From WHSW01 sp963846165 (GTDB lineage: Bacteria; Actinomycetota; Thermoleophilia; Solirubrobacterales; 70-9), in NCBI GenBank assembly GCA_963846165.1, contig CAWJUU010000005.1, positions 1 through 64,000 on the forward strand: a stretch of DNA of 64,000 nt, in the 5' to 3' direction. Positions 18,008 to 26,596 of this stretch are shown piece by piece; the stretch's first letter is position 1; every line of letters begins with the position of its first letter. The position numbers were made by a program, and so were the translations under genes. The notes below the pieces were generated by a model that made no database searches, had not been told where the DNA came from, and saw nothing but the letters and a program-made list of their open reading frames with translations.

Positions 18008-18433
18008 ATGTTCGCCGACCTCCCCGAATGGGCTCGCGAGCTGGTCGCCAGCGAACGCGTCGCGCGGCTTGCCTTCCTCGACGGCGACGACCGGCCGCGG
18101 GTCCTGCCGATCACCTTCGCGGTCACCGCGGGCGCGGTCTGGAGCGCGATCGATGAGAAGCCCAAGCGGTCCTCCGAGCCAGCGCGTGTGCGCTGGCTGC
18201 GCCGTCGGCCCACGGCGGCGCTCTGCGTTGACCTCTATGACGATGACTGGGACCGTCTCGCTTGGGTCCAGCTGCTCGGAGAGGTGCAGGTGGTCGATGT
18301 CTCGGCGGGCGACGCGGCGCTCGAGGCGCTCGCGGCAAGGTACGAGCCCTACCGCGTGCGGCGGCCGCCCGGGCCGCTGCTGCGCCTCACGATCGAGCGG
18401 TCGCTCTGCTGGCGTGCGGCCGGCTACCGGTAG
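18008..18433 (+). CDS. PPOX-class probable F420-dependent enzyme (Rv0121-like)
   Basis: 141 residues from ATG 18008 (in-frame GTG 18005 and ATG 17963 are alternatives). It has the split-barrel pattern of the pyridoxamine-phosphate-oxidase-like F420 family: ERVARLAFLDGDDRPRVLPI, then AIDEKPKRSSEPARVRWLRR, a stretch diagnostic of the Rv0121-type subgroup, and LYDDDWDRLAWVQLLGEVQV. It probably binds F420 or a flavin and reduces a small substrate or acts as a cofactor-binding protein. It lies alone within the scar zone, without an evident partner. Confidence 0.82.
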   Translation: MFADLPEWARELVASERVARLAFLDGDDRPRVLPITFAVTAGAVWSAIDEKPKRSSEPARVRWLRRRPTAALCVDLYDDDWDRLAWVQLLGEVQVVDVSAGDAALEALAARYEPYRVRRPPGPLLRLTIERSLCWRAAGYR

Positions 18434-18752
18434 TAGTCGCGGATACGGACGCGCTCGCCAGTTCTTTCGTTGGCCAGCCGAATGCGCTACTCGGTGGTGG
18501 CGTCACTGGCGAGCACGTCTCCGACGCCGGGATTCAAGCCTCATGCGACACCTTCGGGAGCTGGATCCGCGCGCTCGCCTTACCGGTGGTTGCCACTGGC
18601 GACCCGCTGGCCAGGGTGCGACCGAGATGAGACCAAGACGTCGAGGAAACGCGCTGCAGCCCTCTGCAGCGACATGAACCAGCGTTCGCCCCTCGCGGCC
18701 GCGATCTGGCTCCGCTCCTGCAGAATCGCGCCAGGCGATGCGAGAAGCTGAA
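18434..18752. other. No gene recognised
   Basis: About 320 bases between the PPOX gene and the second tRNA-Arg fragment. Short open frames exist but none shows a ribosome site, a domain or a codon pattern that I can support. It is probably non-coding debris of the scar zone. Confidence 0.4.
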
Positions 18753-18794
18753 CGGGCCCGACAGGATTCGAACCTGTGACCTTCGGTTTCGTAG
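18753..18794 (-). repeat. 3' half of a tRNA-Arg(ACG), attachment-site-like scar, copy 2
   Basis: Same 42-base block as 16217-16257 and same orientation. The anticodon loop is complete here (CTACGAA), followed by the ACCGA stem, AGGTC variable region, T-arm and CGGGCCCG acceptor strand. The sequence on the 5' side does not fold into a D-arm or pair with the acceptor strand, so this is not a functional tRNA. Confidence 0.7.
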
Positions 18795-18910
18795 ATCGAA
18801 GGTCGCGGCACCGGGTTAGGCCCGATTGCCAACTTCACTGTCGCACGAGCTGTCGCGCGCTAGCCCAGACCGTTCGCAAAGCGCTTGGACAAGCGGGCCA
18901 CGCCAGCATA

Positions 18911-18931
18911 CGGGCGGTCTCGAAAACCGCC
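18911..18931 (+). other. Isolated tRNA-Ser(CGA)-like anticodon arm
   Basis: GGCGGT-CTCGAAA-ACCGCC (18913-18931) is a perfect six-pair stem with a seven-base loop whose central triplet is CGA. No D-arm, long variable arm or T-arm is found around it. It could be a second integration-core fragment in the same scar zone, or chance. Confidence 0.4.
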
Positions 18932-19010
18932 TACACAGCCGGATTCGGCCCTTCTGTCGCATGGTCTTGGTACACGCTGGGGACATGCTTCAGTTTGTAA
19001 AGCCGTCAAG

Positions 19011-19038
19011 CAAAGAAAACCCCCGCGTTTGCGGGGGC
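19011..19038 (-). terminator. Rho-independent terminator downstream of tRNA-Glu
   Basis: Read on the - strand: GCCCCCGC-AAAC-GCGGGGG followed by TTTTCTTTG. The stem is seven G-C pairs (19020-19026 with 19031-19037), starting 8 bases after the tRNA 3' end. Confidence 0.85.
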
Positions 19039-19045
19039 TTCTCTA

Positions 19046-19118
19046 CACCGCTACGGGGATTCGAACCCCGGTTTCCGGACTGAGAATCCGGCGTCCTAGT
19101 CCCCTAGACGATAGCGGC
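19046..19118 (-). tRNA. tRNA-Glu (CTC)
   Basis: A complete cloverleaf: acceptor GCCGCTA paired with TAGCGGT (one G-U), D-loop with GTCTAGGGGACTAGGAC, anticodon arm CCGGA-TTCTCAG-TCCGG giving CTC, T-arm CCGGGGTTCGAATCCCCG. CCA is not encoded. A strong terminator follows it. Confidence 0.95.
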
Positions 19119-19194
19119 GGGTCGCGCTGATTCTAGCGAGGCGGGGGCGCGGTTTCGTCGTCTTCAGGGTTCGTTTGGATGGGTGATCAAGTGA

Positions 19195-19278
19195 TGCGGG
19201 CGGAGGGAATCGAACCCACACGCTCTTTCGAGCCACCGGGTCTGAGCCGATGCTGTCTACCAGTTCCAGCACGCCCGC
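19195..19278 (-). tRNA. tRNA-Leu (CAG)
   Basis: A complete cloverleaf with the long variable arm of class II tRNAs: acceptor GCGGGCG/CGCCCGC, D-arm GGAACTGGTAGAC, anticodon arm ATCGG-CTCAGAC-CCGGT giving CAG, variable arm GGCTCGAAAGAGC, T-arm with GGTTCGATTCC. It lies 76 bases upstream of tRNA-Glu on the same strand, possibly one transcript. Confidence 0.94.
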
Positions 19279-19415
19279 TCGGATCGAAAATTACCGGTTC
19301 CGCCTATGCGAGAAAAGGTGTGACCTGTGGTGCGCAGGATGTGCCGAGTTTGTGTCGAGTGCGCGGTCGCGGTGGCGGGTACGGTTGCGGTGACGTCGCG
19401 AGAGGAGGAGAGGCG

Positions 19416-21011
19416 ATGACGGCGACCGGGCGGAGCGCGATCGAGTCCTACGAGCAGGCGTGCGCGGAGCACGAGTGGCGGGTCCCGGAGCGCTACAACA
19501 TTGCCGCCGACGTCTGCGACAAGCACCCGCGGTCGAAGCCGGCGATGGTCTGGGAGCGCTTCGACGGCGCCACGCGCTCGCTCGACTGGGGCGAGCTCCA
19601 GGACCTCTCAAACCGGGCCGCCCACGCGCTCGCCGAGCTCGGCGTCTCAAAGGGCGACCGGGTCGCCGTCGTCCTCCCTCCCACCCCCGAGACCGCGGCG
19701 ATCTTCTTCGGCACCTGGAAGCTCGGCGCGCTGCTGCTCTCGATGTCGGTGCTCTACGGCGACGAGGGCATCGGCCATCGCCTGCGCGACTCGACCCCGA
19801 AGGTGCTGGTCACCGACTCCGCCAACGCCGCCCGCTTCGACCCCTGGCTCGTCGACGAGCTCGTCGTCCTCGACGACGGCTTCCTCGACGACCGCCCCAC
19901 CGACCAGATCTGCGAGGGCACCTCGGCCGACGACCCGGCGCAGCTCTACTACACCTCGGGCACCACCGGGATGGCGAAGGGCATCGTCCACGCCCACCGC
20001 TACATCCTCGCCCACGAGGAGTTCGTCTACTGCCACGACGTCCGCGACGGCGAGCGCTTCCACGGCATGGGCGAGTGGGCCTGGGCGGCGGGGATCTCCC
20101 CGCTGCTCGGCCCCTGGCGCCTCGGCGCCGTCCAGTACGTCTACCAGCGCGAGGGCGGCTTTGAGCCCGGCAAGCAGCTCGACTTCCTCTCCCGCCACCG
20201 AGTCTCGAACGTGTTCACCACCCCGACCGCGATGCGGGCGATGATGGCCGTCGACGACGCCGGTCAGCGCCACCCACAGGACTTCCGGATCGTCTGCAGC
20301 GCCGGCGAGCCGCTCAACCCCGAGGCGATCCGCTGGTTCCGCGAGCAGTACGGGCTCACCGTGCTCGACTTCTACGGACTCACCGAGTCCTACCCGCTGT
20401 GCGCCAACTTCCCGTTCATGGAGGTCCGCGAGGGCTCGATGGGCCGCACGATGCCCGGCTGGGACGTGCGGATCCTCGACGAGGACGAGAACGAGGTCGC
20501 CGCCGGCGAGCGCGGCGAGATCTGCCTTCGCGCCCGCTCCAACCCGCACTACCCGCTCGGCTACTGGAACCTCCCCGAGGCGACCGACGAAGCCTTCGGG
20601 GGGGAGTGGTTCCACACGAAGGACGCGGCGACCATGGACGTCGACGGCTACGTCTGGTACGCCGGCCGCGCCGACGACGTGATCATCGCCGCCGGCTACC
20701 GGATCGGCCCGTTCGAGGTCGAGTCTGCGTGCATCGAGCACCCAGCGGTCCGCGAGGCCGCCGCGGTCGCCTCCCCCGACGAGGTCAAGGGCAACGTCGT
20801 CAAAGCGTTCATCGTCCTCGCCGAGGGCCACGAGCCCTCCGACCAGCTCGCCACCGAGATCAAGCGCTTCGTCCGCGACCGCCTCAGCGCCTACGCCTAC
20901 CCGCGCCGGATCGAGTTCGCCGACGAGCTGCCGAAGACGCTGACCGGCAAGATCCGCCGGATCGAGCTCCGCGAGGCGGAGCGAAGCGAAGCCGAGCCGC
21001 GCCGCCGTTGA
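19416..21011 (+). CDS. AMP-forming acyl-CoA synthetase (acetyl/medium-chain type)
   Basis: 531 residues from ATG 19416, with GAGGAGGAG just upstream. Adenylate-forming motifs in order: P-loop YYTSGTTGMAKG (~180), A5 DFYGLTESYPLC, A7 WFHTKDAATMDVDGYVWYAGRADDVI with the AGRADD hinge, the CoA-side GYRIGPFEVES, and the catalytic Lys in KTLTGKIRRIELRE near the end. This is the architecture of medium-chain or acetyl-type acyl-CoA synthetases. The last eight codons are made from a repeated GC-rich element that continues downstream (20973-21085), so the natural C-terminus may have been changed by repeat insertion. It is transcribed away from the tRNAs and stands alone. Confidence 0.92.
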   Translation: MTATGRSAIESYEQACAEHEWRVPERYNIAADVCDKHPRSKPAMVWERFDGATRSLDWGELQDLSNRAAHALAELGVSKGDRVAVVLPPTPETAAIFFGTWKLGALLLSMSVLYGDEGIGHRLRDSTPKVLVTDSANAARFDPWLVDELVVLDDGFLDDRPTDQICEGTSADDPAQLYYTSGTTGMAKGIVHAHRYILAHEEFVYCHDVRDGERFHGMGEWAWAAGISPLLGPWRLGAVQYVYQREGGFEPGKQLDFLSRHRVSNVFTTPTAMRAMMAVDDAGQRHPQDFRIVCSAGEPLNPEAIRWFREQYGLTVLDFYGLTESYPLCANFPFMEVREGSMGRTMPGWDVRILDEDENEVAAGERGEICLRARSNPHYPLGYWNLPEATDEAFGGEWFHTKDAATMDVDGYVWYAGRADDVIIAAGYRIGPFEVESACIEHPAVREAAAVASPDEVKGNVVKAFIVLAEGHEPSDQLATEIKRFVRDRLSAYAYPRRIEFADELPKTLTGKIRRIELREAERSEAEPRRR

Positions 21012-21085
21012 GGCGCCTTGTCTGAGGCGGAGCGAAGCGAAGCCGAGCCGCGCCGCCGTTGAGGCGCCTTGTCTGAGGCGGAGCG
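20973..21085 (+). repeat. 51-bp tandem GC-rich repeat, 2.2 copies, overlapping the synthetase stop
   Basis: Unit begins GAGGCGGAGCGAAGCGAAGC and ends GCCGTTGAGGCGCCTTGTCT. Copies start at 20973, 21024 and (partial) 21075. The first copy supplies the last codons and the stop of the acyl-CoA synthetase. A related single copy in the opposite orientation is at 62821-62866, so this is an interspersed family. Confidence 0.8.
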
Positions 21086-21097
21086 CGAGCGGGCTGA

Positions 21098-22484
21098 TCA
21101 TCGTCTGAGCAGCTTCAGCTTCTTCGCCTGCTCGTTCGCCGTGCCGCCGTCGGGGGTGTAGGTGACCTCGGCCTTCACCTTCACCTTGCCGTTGCGCTCG
21201 AGGCGCTCCTTCGCCTTGCCCTTCGCCTTGATCAGCAACTTCAGGTTGGCGGCGGCCTCGGCTCGTTTGTCGCGTCCCTTGAGCTTCTTCGTCTTCGCCA
21301 GCTCGAGCGCGCCCGGGCCGGGGACGATGACCGTGAGCTTCGCCGTCCCTTTCTTCTTGTTCTTCTTCAGCTTCCCGAAGCTGAACTCGTTTGAGGGCGG
21401 CGGCGTCAACGCGATGCCATACGGCGCCATGCCCGTCATCGCCGTCCCCGGGGACTTCGCGACAAGCCTGCCGTCGGCGCCAATCGAGTACTGCGAGACG
21501 CTGTCGCTACTGAAGTTGGTGATGTAGGCGCTGGCGCCGTCGGCGGCGACCGCGATCCCCTGCGGGCCTTCGCCCGTGCCCACTGCCGGCGGCGACTTTG
21601 GCGTCAAAGTCCCGGTGGCCTCGATCGTGTATTGAGAGGCGTTGTTGCTGTCGAGGTTGGCGGCGTAGGCGCTGGCGCCGTCCGGGGAGACTGCGATCGC
21701 GACCGGGAGCACGCCGGCGAGCACGGCTGCCGGTGCCCCCGGCGCCAGCCCGCCGTCGGCGCCGATCGTGTACTGGGAGACGCTGCCGTCGTCGAAGTTG
21801 GTGACGTAGGCGTTGTCGCCGTCCGGGGCGACCGCGATCGCGCGGGGATCATCGCCCGCCGCGACGGCCGCCGGCGACTTCGGCGTCAGCCCGCCATCGG
21901 CGCCGATCGAGTACTGCGAGACGCTGTCGACGTCGGCGTTGGTGACATAGGCGCTAGTGCCGTCCGGGGCGATTGCGATCCCCCCGGGGCCGGTGCCCGC
22001 CGGCACCGTCGGCGGCGCCTTCGGGGTCAGCGTGCCGTCGGCGCCGATCGTGTACTGGGCGACGGCGTTGGTCTGGCCAAAGGCGACGTAGGCGCTGCCA
22101 CCGTCAGGAGCGACCGCGATTCCTAATGGACCAGTGCCCGGCACCTCGATCGCAGGAGACTTCGGCGCCAGGCTGCCGTCGGCGCCGATCGTGTACTGGG
22201 GAGATGGTGTCGACACCGACGTTGGCGACGTAGACGCTCGTGCCGTCCGGTGTAACCGCGACCGAAATCGGGCGCCTGTCGGTGGCAACGGTCGCCGGGC
22301 TCTTCAGGTCGAGCAGGCCGCCGCCGTCGATGTCGTACTGACTGACGGTCTCGTCCTCGAAGTTGGTGACGTACGCGCTCGGCGAGGCAGCCGCAGCGAC
22401 CGAAGGGAGCATGCCGAGCCCCGAGGCGATCGCGATCAGCGCGAGGGCGAAGCGTTTGCACCCACCCGCTGCGCCTGTGCTCAT
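21098..22484 (-). CDS. Secreted YVTN-type beta-propeller protein, one frameshift
   Basis: Starts at ATG 22484 with a signal peptide (FALALIAIASGLGMLPSVAAAA). Seven propeller blades follow, each with PxxIAVAPDGxSAYVTNxxxxSVSQYTIGADG. The C-terminal ~95 residues form the lysine-rich all-beta domain FSFGKLKKNKKKGTAKLTV...KVKAEVTYTPDGG frequent in secreted Thermoleophilia proteins. At 22198-22201 the run GGGG should be GGG: removing one base joins the two frames (462 codons). It is probably extracellular and ligand- or surface-binding; an enzymatic lactonase role is not supported by visible residues. Convergent with the acyl-CoA synthetase. Confidence 0.85.
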
Positions 22485-22666
22485 GAGGCCACTCTTCGTT
22501 TGCCCTGCTGTCTCTCAGCCTGCCGCAGCCAACCTTATCGTCGGATGAGCTGAGTCAACACGGCGAGCAGGCGCCTGCATGGCCGCTGTATGCGTTATCC
22601 CACGCCTTCACGCACGCGGATGACCGCGCCGATTAGCACGCCGGGCGCCCGGCTACCCTGACCGCC

Positions 22667-23753
22667 ATGAGGGTGGGTCTCGTTCTCGGCGCGGGAGGCG
22701 TGCAGGGCGGCGCCTGGCTCACCGGCGGCCTCGACGCGCTGGCGACGGAGACCGGCTGGGACCCGGCGACCGCCGACGTCGTCGTCGGCACCTCGGCCGG
22801 CTCGGTGATCGGCTCGCTCTGCGTCGCCGGGATCCCGCCCTGGTTCATGGTCGCCCACTCGGCCGGCGAGACCTTCGACGGGGTCGTCGACGCGTACGGC
22901 CGCCCCGCCGCCGAGGCCGACCGCACCGGGGGCGCGCGGTTCCGGTTCGAGCGCGCCTGGCCGCCGATCGGGCCAGGGTCCTGGCCGCTGGCGCTGAACA
23001 CGCTGCGGGCGCCGCACCGCTATCCACCGGCCGCGGTCTTCGCCGGCTGGTGGCCGCGCGGTGTGATCTCCACCGAGCCGATCAAGGAGATCATCCGCAC
23101 AGTCGTCCCCGGCGGCTGGACCGAGCACCCCAACCACTGGGTGGTCGCCTGCGACTACGCGACCGGCCGCCGCCTCGCCCTCGGCCGCGACGGCGCGCCT
23201 CCCGCCGAGCTCGCCGACGCGGTCGCCGCCTCGTGTGCGATCCCTGGCTTCTACCACCCGGTCGAGATCGCGGGCAACCGCTACGTCGACGGCGGCATGT
23301 ACTCGACCTCGAACCTGGACCTGGTCCGCGACCAGGGCCTCGAGCTCGTCGTCTGCCTCAACCCGACCTCGTCGCTGCACCCCGCGCGTGCATGGAACCC
23401 CGGCGAGCGGATCGCGAGCGTCTTCCGCGACGCCTCAGGCCGGCGCCTCGGCAGCGAGGCGAAGAAGCTGCGCGCGAACGGGGCCGAGGTCGTGCTGATC
23501 CAGCCCACCTCCGACGACCTCGACGCGATGGGACCGAACCTGATGAGCACCAAGGACCGCAACCCGGTGATTGCAACCGCGCGCCAGACCGTCGCCGCCC
23601 AGCTCGCCGCGCCGCACAACCGCAAGCTCCTCGCCGGCCTGCCGGCCGGAGACCCGCGACGCGTCCGGCGTCCCGACGGCCCGGCGTCCGAGTGGCCCGA
23701 CCTGCAACGAGATCCGCGCCCTCGTTCGCGAGCACTTCGCCGCGGCTGGCTGA
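22667..23753 (+). CDS. Patatin-like phospholipase, one frameshift near the 3' end
   Basis: Starts at ATG 22667. Patatin signature: glycine-rich oxyanion loop LGAGGVQGGAWLTGG, nucleophile Ser ~43 in GTSAGS, and the catalytic Asp ~208 in DGGMYS. A late segment KDRNPVIATARQTVAAQLAA is typical of bacterial members. Near 23690-23705 one extra base changes the frame; the corrected tail NEIRALVREHFAAAG stops at 23753 (362 codons), eight bases before the stop of the convergent monooxygenase. It should cleave acyl esters of lipids with a Ser-Asp dyad. No signal peptide is seen, so it is probably cytoplasmic or membrane-associated. Confidence 0.87.
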
Positions 23754-23761
23754 CCGCGGCG

Positions 23762-25170
23762 TCAGCTTCCGACGGCGGGGGGCTTCCGCGAGTCGGCGAT
23801 GCCCGCCCGCCGCGCGGCGGCGCGCTTCGCCCCCGCGCCGCATCTCGCGCTGCGCGTCGCGCATCCACTCGTCGAAGTCGACCTCCATCGTGTGGCGCGC
23901 GGAGGCGTAGAAGCGCTTCGCGTGCGCGGCGCGGGCGGCGGCGATGTCGCCCTCGATCTCGGCGCGCGGCGGAAGCACGTACTCGCCCCGCAGCAGCGCC
24001 GCGATCCACTTCGACTGCTGCTCGGCCATCGGCATGATCGCTCCCAGCGGCTGGGCGAGGCCGAGGAAGTAGACCCCCTCGACCTGGGGATGGAAGGTGC
24101 GGCGGTAGAGCGCGATCTCGTTGCCGGGGGCCGAGATGAAGTCCTCGTCGAAGAACGGGAAGCTGACCTTGTAGCCGGTGCAGTAGACGATCACCTCGGC
24201 CTCGACCTCCGAGCCGTCCTCGAACACCACCGTCTCGCCGCGCAGCTCGCGGATGTTCGGCTTGGGTAGCACCGCGCCGGCCTCGAGCCGATCGTGGATC
24301 TCATCGGAGACGGTCGGGTGCGCATGACCGACCTTGTGGTCGGGCTCGGGCAGGCCGTGATCGGAGACGTCGCCGGAGCGCAGGCGAAGCAGCTCGAAGC
24401 CCTTCTGCTTCAGCGGCCACGGCAGCCACGGCGGCGCCAGCTGCTGGTCGACCGGCTTGCGCTTGCGACCGAGGCGCTTGCGGATCACGTGCACGCCGCG
24501 ACGCAGCGAGAGGTAGGCCACCTCGCCGGCGTCGGCGGCGTCGCGGGCGATGTCCATGCCGCTGTTGCCGCCGCCGACGACGACCACGCGCTTTCCAGCG
24601 AACTGCTCCGGGCGGCGGTAGTCGTGCGAGTGCATCTGGACGCCGGCGAACTCGCCCGGGAACGGCGGCTCGGGCCAGCGCGGGTCCCAGTGGTGCCCAT
24701 TGCCCACGAGCACGGCGTCGTAGACATCACTGCTGCGCCCGGTGGTGACCTGAAAGCGGCCGCCCTCGACCGGCTCGACCCGCTCGACGCCGGTGTCGAA
24801 GGTGATCGTCTCGCGGAAGCCGAAGTGGTCGACGTAGCGGTCGAAGTAGTCGCCGACGTCCTCGTGGGGCGGGTAGTCGTCGGAGCCGAGCGGGAAGTCC
24901 GAGTAGGACATTCGCGGCCCCGAGGTGTTCATCTCCAGGGTCGAGTAGGCGCCCGAGAGCCCGTTCGGGTTCTCGAACCGCCACAGCCCACCGACCACCG
25001 GCCCGGCCTCGAAACAGTCGAACGGCACCCGGGCCTCGTACAGCGTCTTCGCCGCCGCGATCCCGCACGACCCGGCGCCGATCACGCACGCTCGCGGCAG
25101 CGACGCGTCGGGCTCGATCGCCCCCTCGGGTCGCGCCGGGCGCCGGCTCGCCGCGAATCAGGTAGCCCAT
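23762..25170 (-). CDS. FMO/Baeyer-Villiger-type flavin monooxygenase, two frameshifts
   Basis: Starts at ATG 25170 (MGYLIRGEPAPGATRGAIEP) and stops at 23762 if one base is removed from each of the CCCCC runs at 25121-25125 and 23830-23834 (469 codons). FAD Rossmann VIGAGSCGIAAAK, FMO identity segment GEFAGVQMHSHDYR (FxGxxxHxxxY type), NADPH Rossmann VVVVGGGNSGMDIARD, and a late YCTGYK motif. It should oxygenate a lipophilic amine, sulphide, alkane or ketone using NADPH and O2. Last gene of a four-gene unit: hydrolase, DUF3556, FAD oxidoreductase, then this gene 14 bases later. Confidence 0.88.
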
Positions 25171-25184
25171 CGGCGCCAGGCTAG

Positions 25185-26596
25185 CTACGCCAGATGGCGC
25201 AGCGCCGCTTGGGCCGCGTTGTAGCCGCACATCCCGTGCGCACCGGCGCCCGGGGGGGTTGCGGCGGAGCAGATGAAGACGCCGGGGATCCCGGTCGCGT
25301 ACGGGTCGAGCGCGAGACGCGGGCGGATCACCGACTGGACCGGAGTATTGGCGCCGGTGATGATGTCGCCGCCGACGTAGTTGGCGTTGGCGGCGCTGAG
25401 CTCGGAGGGAGAGCGAACGTCGGTCGCGACGATCCGCTCGCGCAGCCCGGGAGCGAAGCGCTCGATCTGGTCGACCACGGCCCGCTCGGCGTCGCCGTCG
25501 TAGCCGCTGGGCACGTGCGCGTACGCCCAAATCGGGTGCGTGTCGCCGGAGGAGCGCTCGGGATCGGCGAGGTACTGCTGACCGACGAGGACCAGCGGCC
25601 GCTCCGGCATCCGGCCGCTGTTGACGTCGCGCTCCGCTGCGACGAGCTCCTCGAATGACCCGATCGCGTGCACCGTTCCCGCGCGCCGGCAGGCCTCGTT
25701 CGTCCACGGCACGCCGCCCTCGACCGCGAGGTCGACCTTGAACGCCCCGGGCCCGTGGCGGTAGCGCCGGTAGGCACGCTCGACCCGGCGGGGAAGCCGA
25801 TCGCCCGCCAGCTCGGCGACCCCCGCCGGGGCGAGGTCGAGGACGACGGTGTCGGCGGCTCGAGCTCCGCCAGCGAGCCGACCCGCACTCCGGTCTCGAT
25901 CTTGCCGCCGTGCTCGAGCAGGACCGCGGCGAGCGCATCGGCGATCGAGGACGAGCCCCCGCGCGCGACCGCCCAGCCGAACCGATGACAGGCACAGATC
26001 AGGGCGACGCCGACCGCCGAGCTCATCGGCCGGCTCAGGCGGCTGAAGGAGTGCGCGGCGACGCCGCCGAACAGCGCCCGGGCCTGCGGCGTGTGCCAGC
26101 CGCGCGCCAGCACCGTCGCCGGCATCGCCGCCGGCAGCCCGAAGCGCAGCAGCCGGATCGGGTGGCTGGGCAAGTGCAGGATCGGGCGCAGCAGATCGTC
26201 GATGAGCAGGTCGAAGGACTCCGACGACCGCCCGAAGCGCCGCCTCCAGCAGCGCCCGTCGGCGCCCAGCCCCTCCGCCGTCGCCTCGATCGAGCGCAGC
26301 ATCACCCCGGCGGAGCCGTCGTCGAGCGGATGCGCGAGGTCGACCTCGGGCCAGAGCCACTCGAGCCCATGGCGCTCGAGGCCCAGCGAGCGCAGGAACG
26401 GCGAGCCGACCGCCATCGGGTGGACGGCCGAGCAGTGGTCGTGCACAAGCCCCGGGACGGTGAGCTCCCCGCTGCGCGTCCCGCCCCCGATCGTCTCGGA
26501 GGCCTCGAGCACGGTGACCGCGACCCCCTCCCGGGCGAGCGCCACCGCGCACGCGAGCCCATTCGGGCCGGAGCCGACGACGATCGCCTCGCTCAC
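25185..26596 (-). CDS. Phytoene-desaturase/amine-oxidase-like FAD oxidoreductase, one frameshift
   Basis: GTG start at 26596 overlapping the preceding stop (GTGA). N-terminus: IVVGSGPNGLACAVALAREG dinucleotide-binding fold and LEASETIGGGTRS, as in carotenoid desaturases and isomerases. C-terminus: VFICSAATPPGAGAHGMCGY, the FAD-closing motif. Around 25858-25866 one base is missing; adding it joins SLAELEP to ADTVVLDLAPAG and gives 471 codons. The family oxidises or isomerises hydrophobic polyenes and related compounds. Its coupling to DUF3556 and an FMO is a recurrent actinobacterial arrangement as I recall it; the substrate is unknown. Confidence 0.85.
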
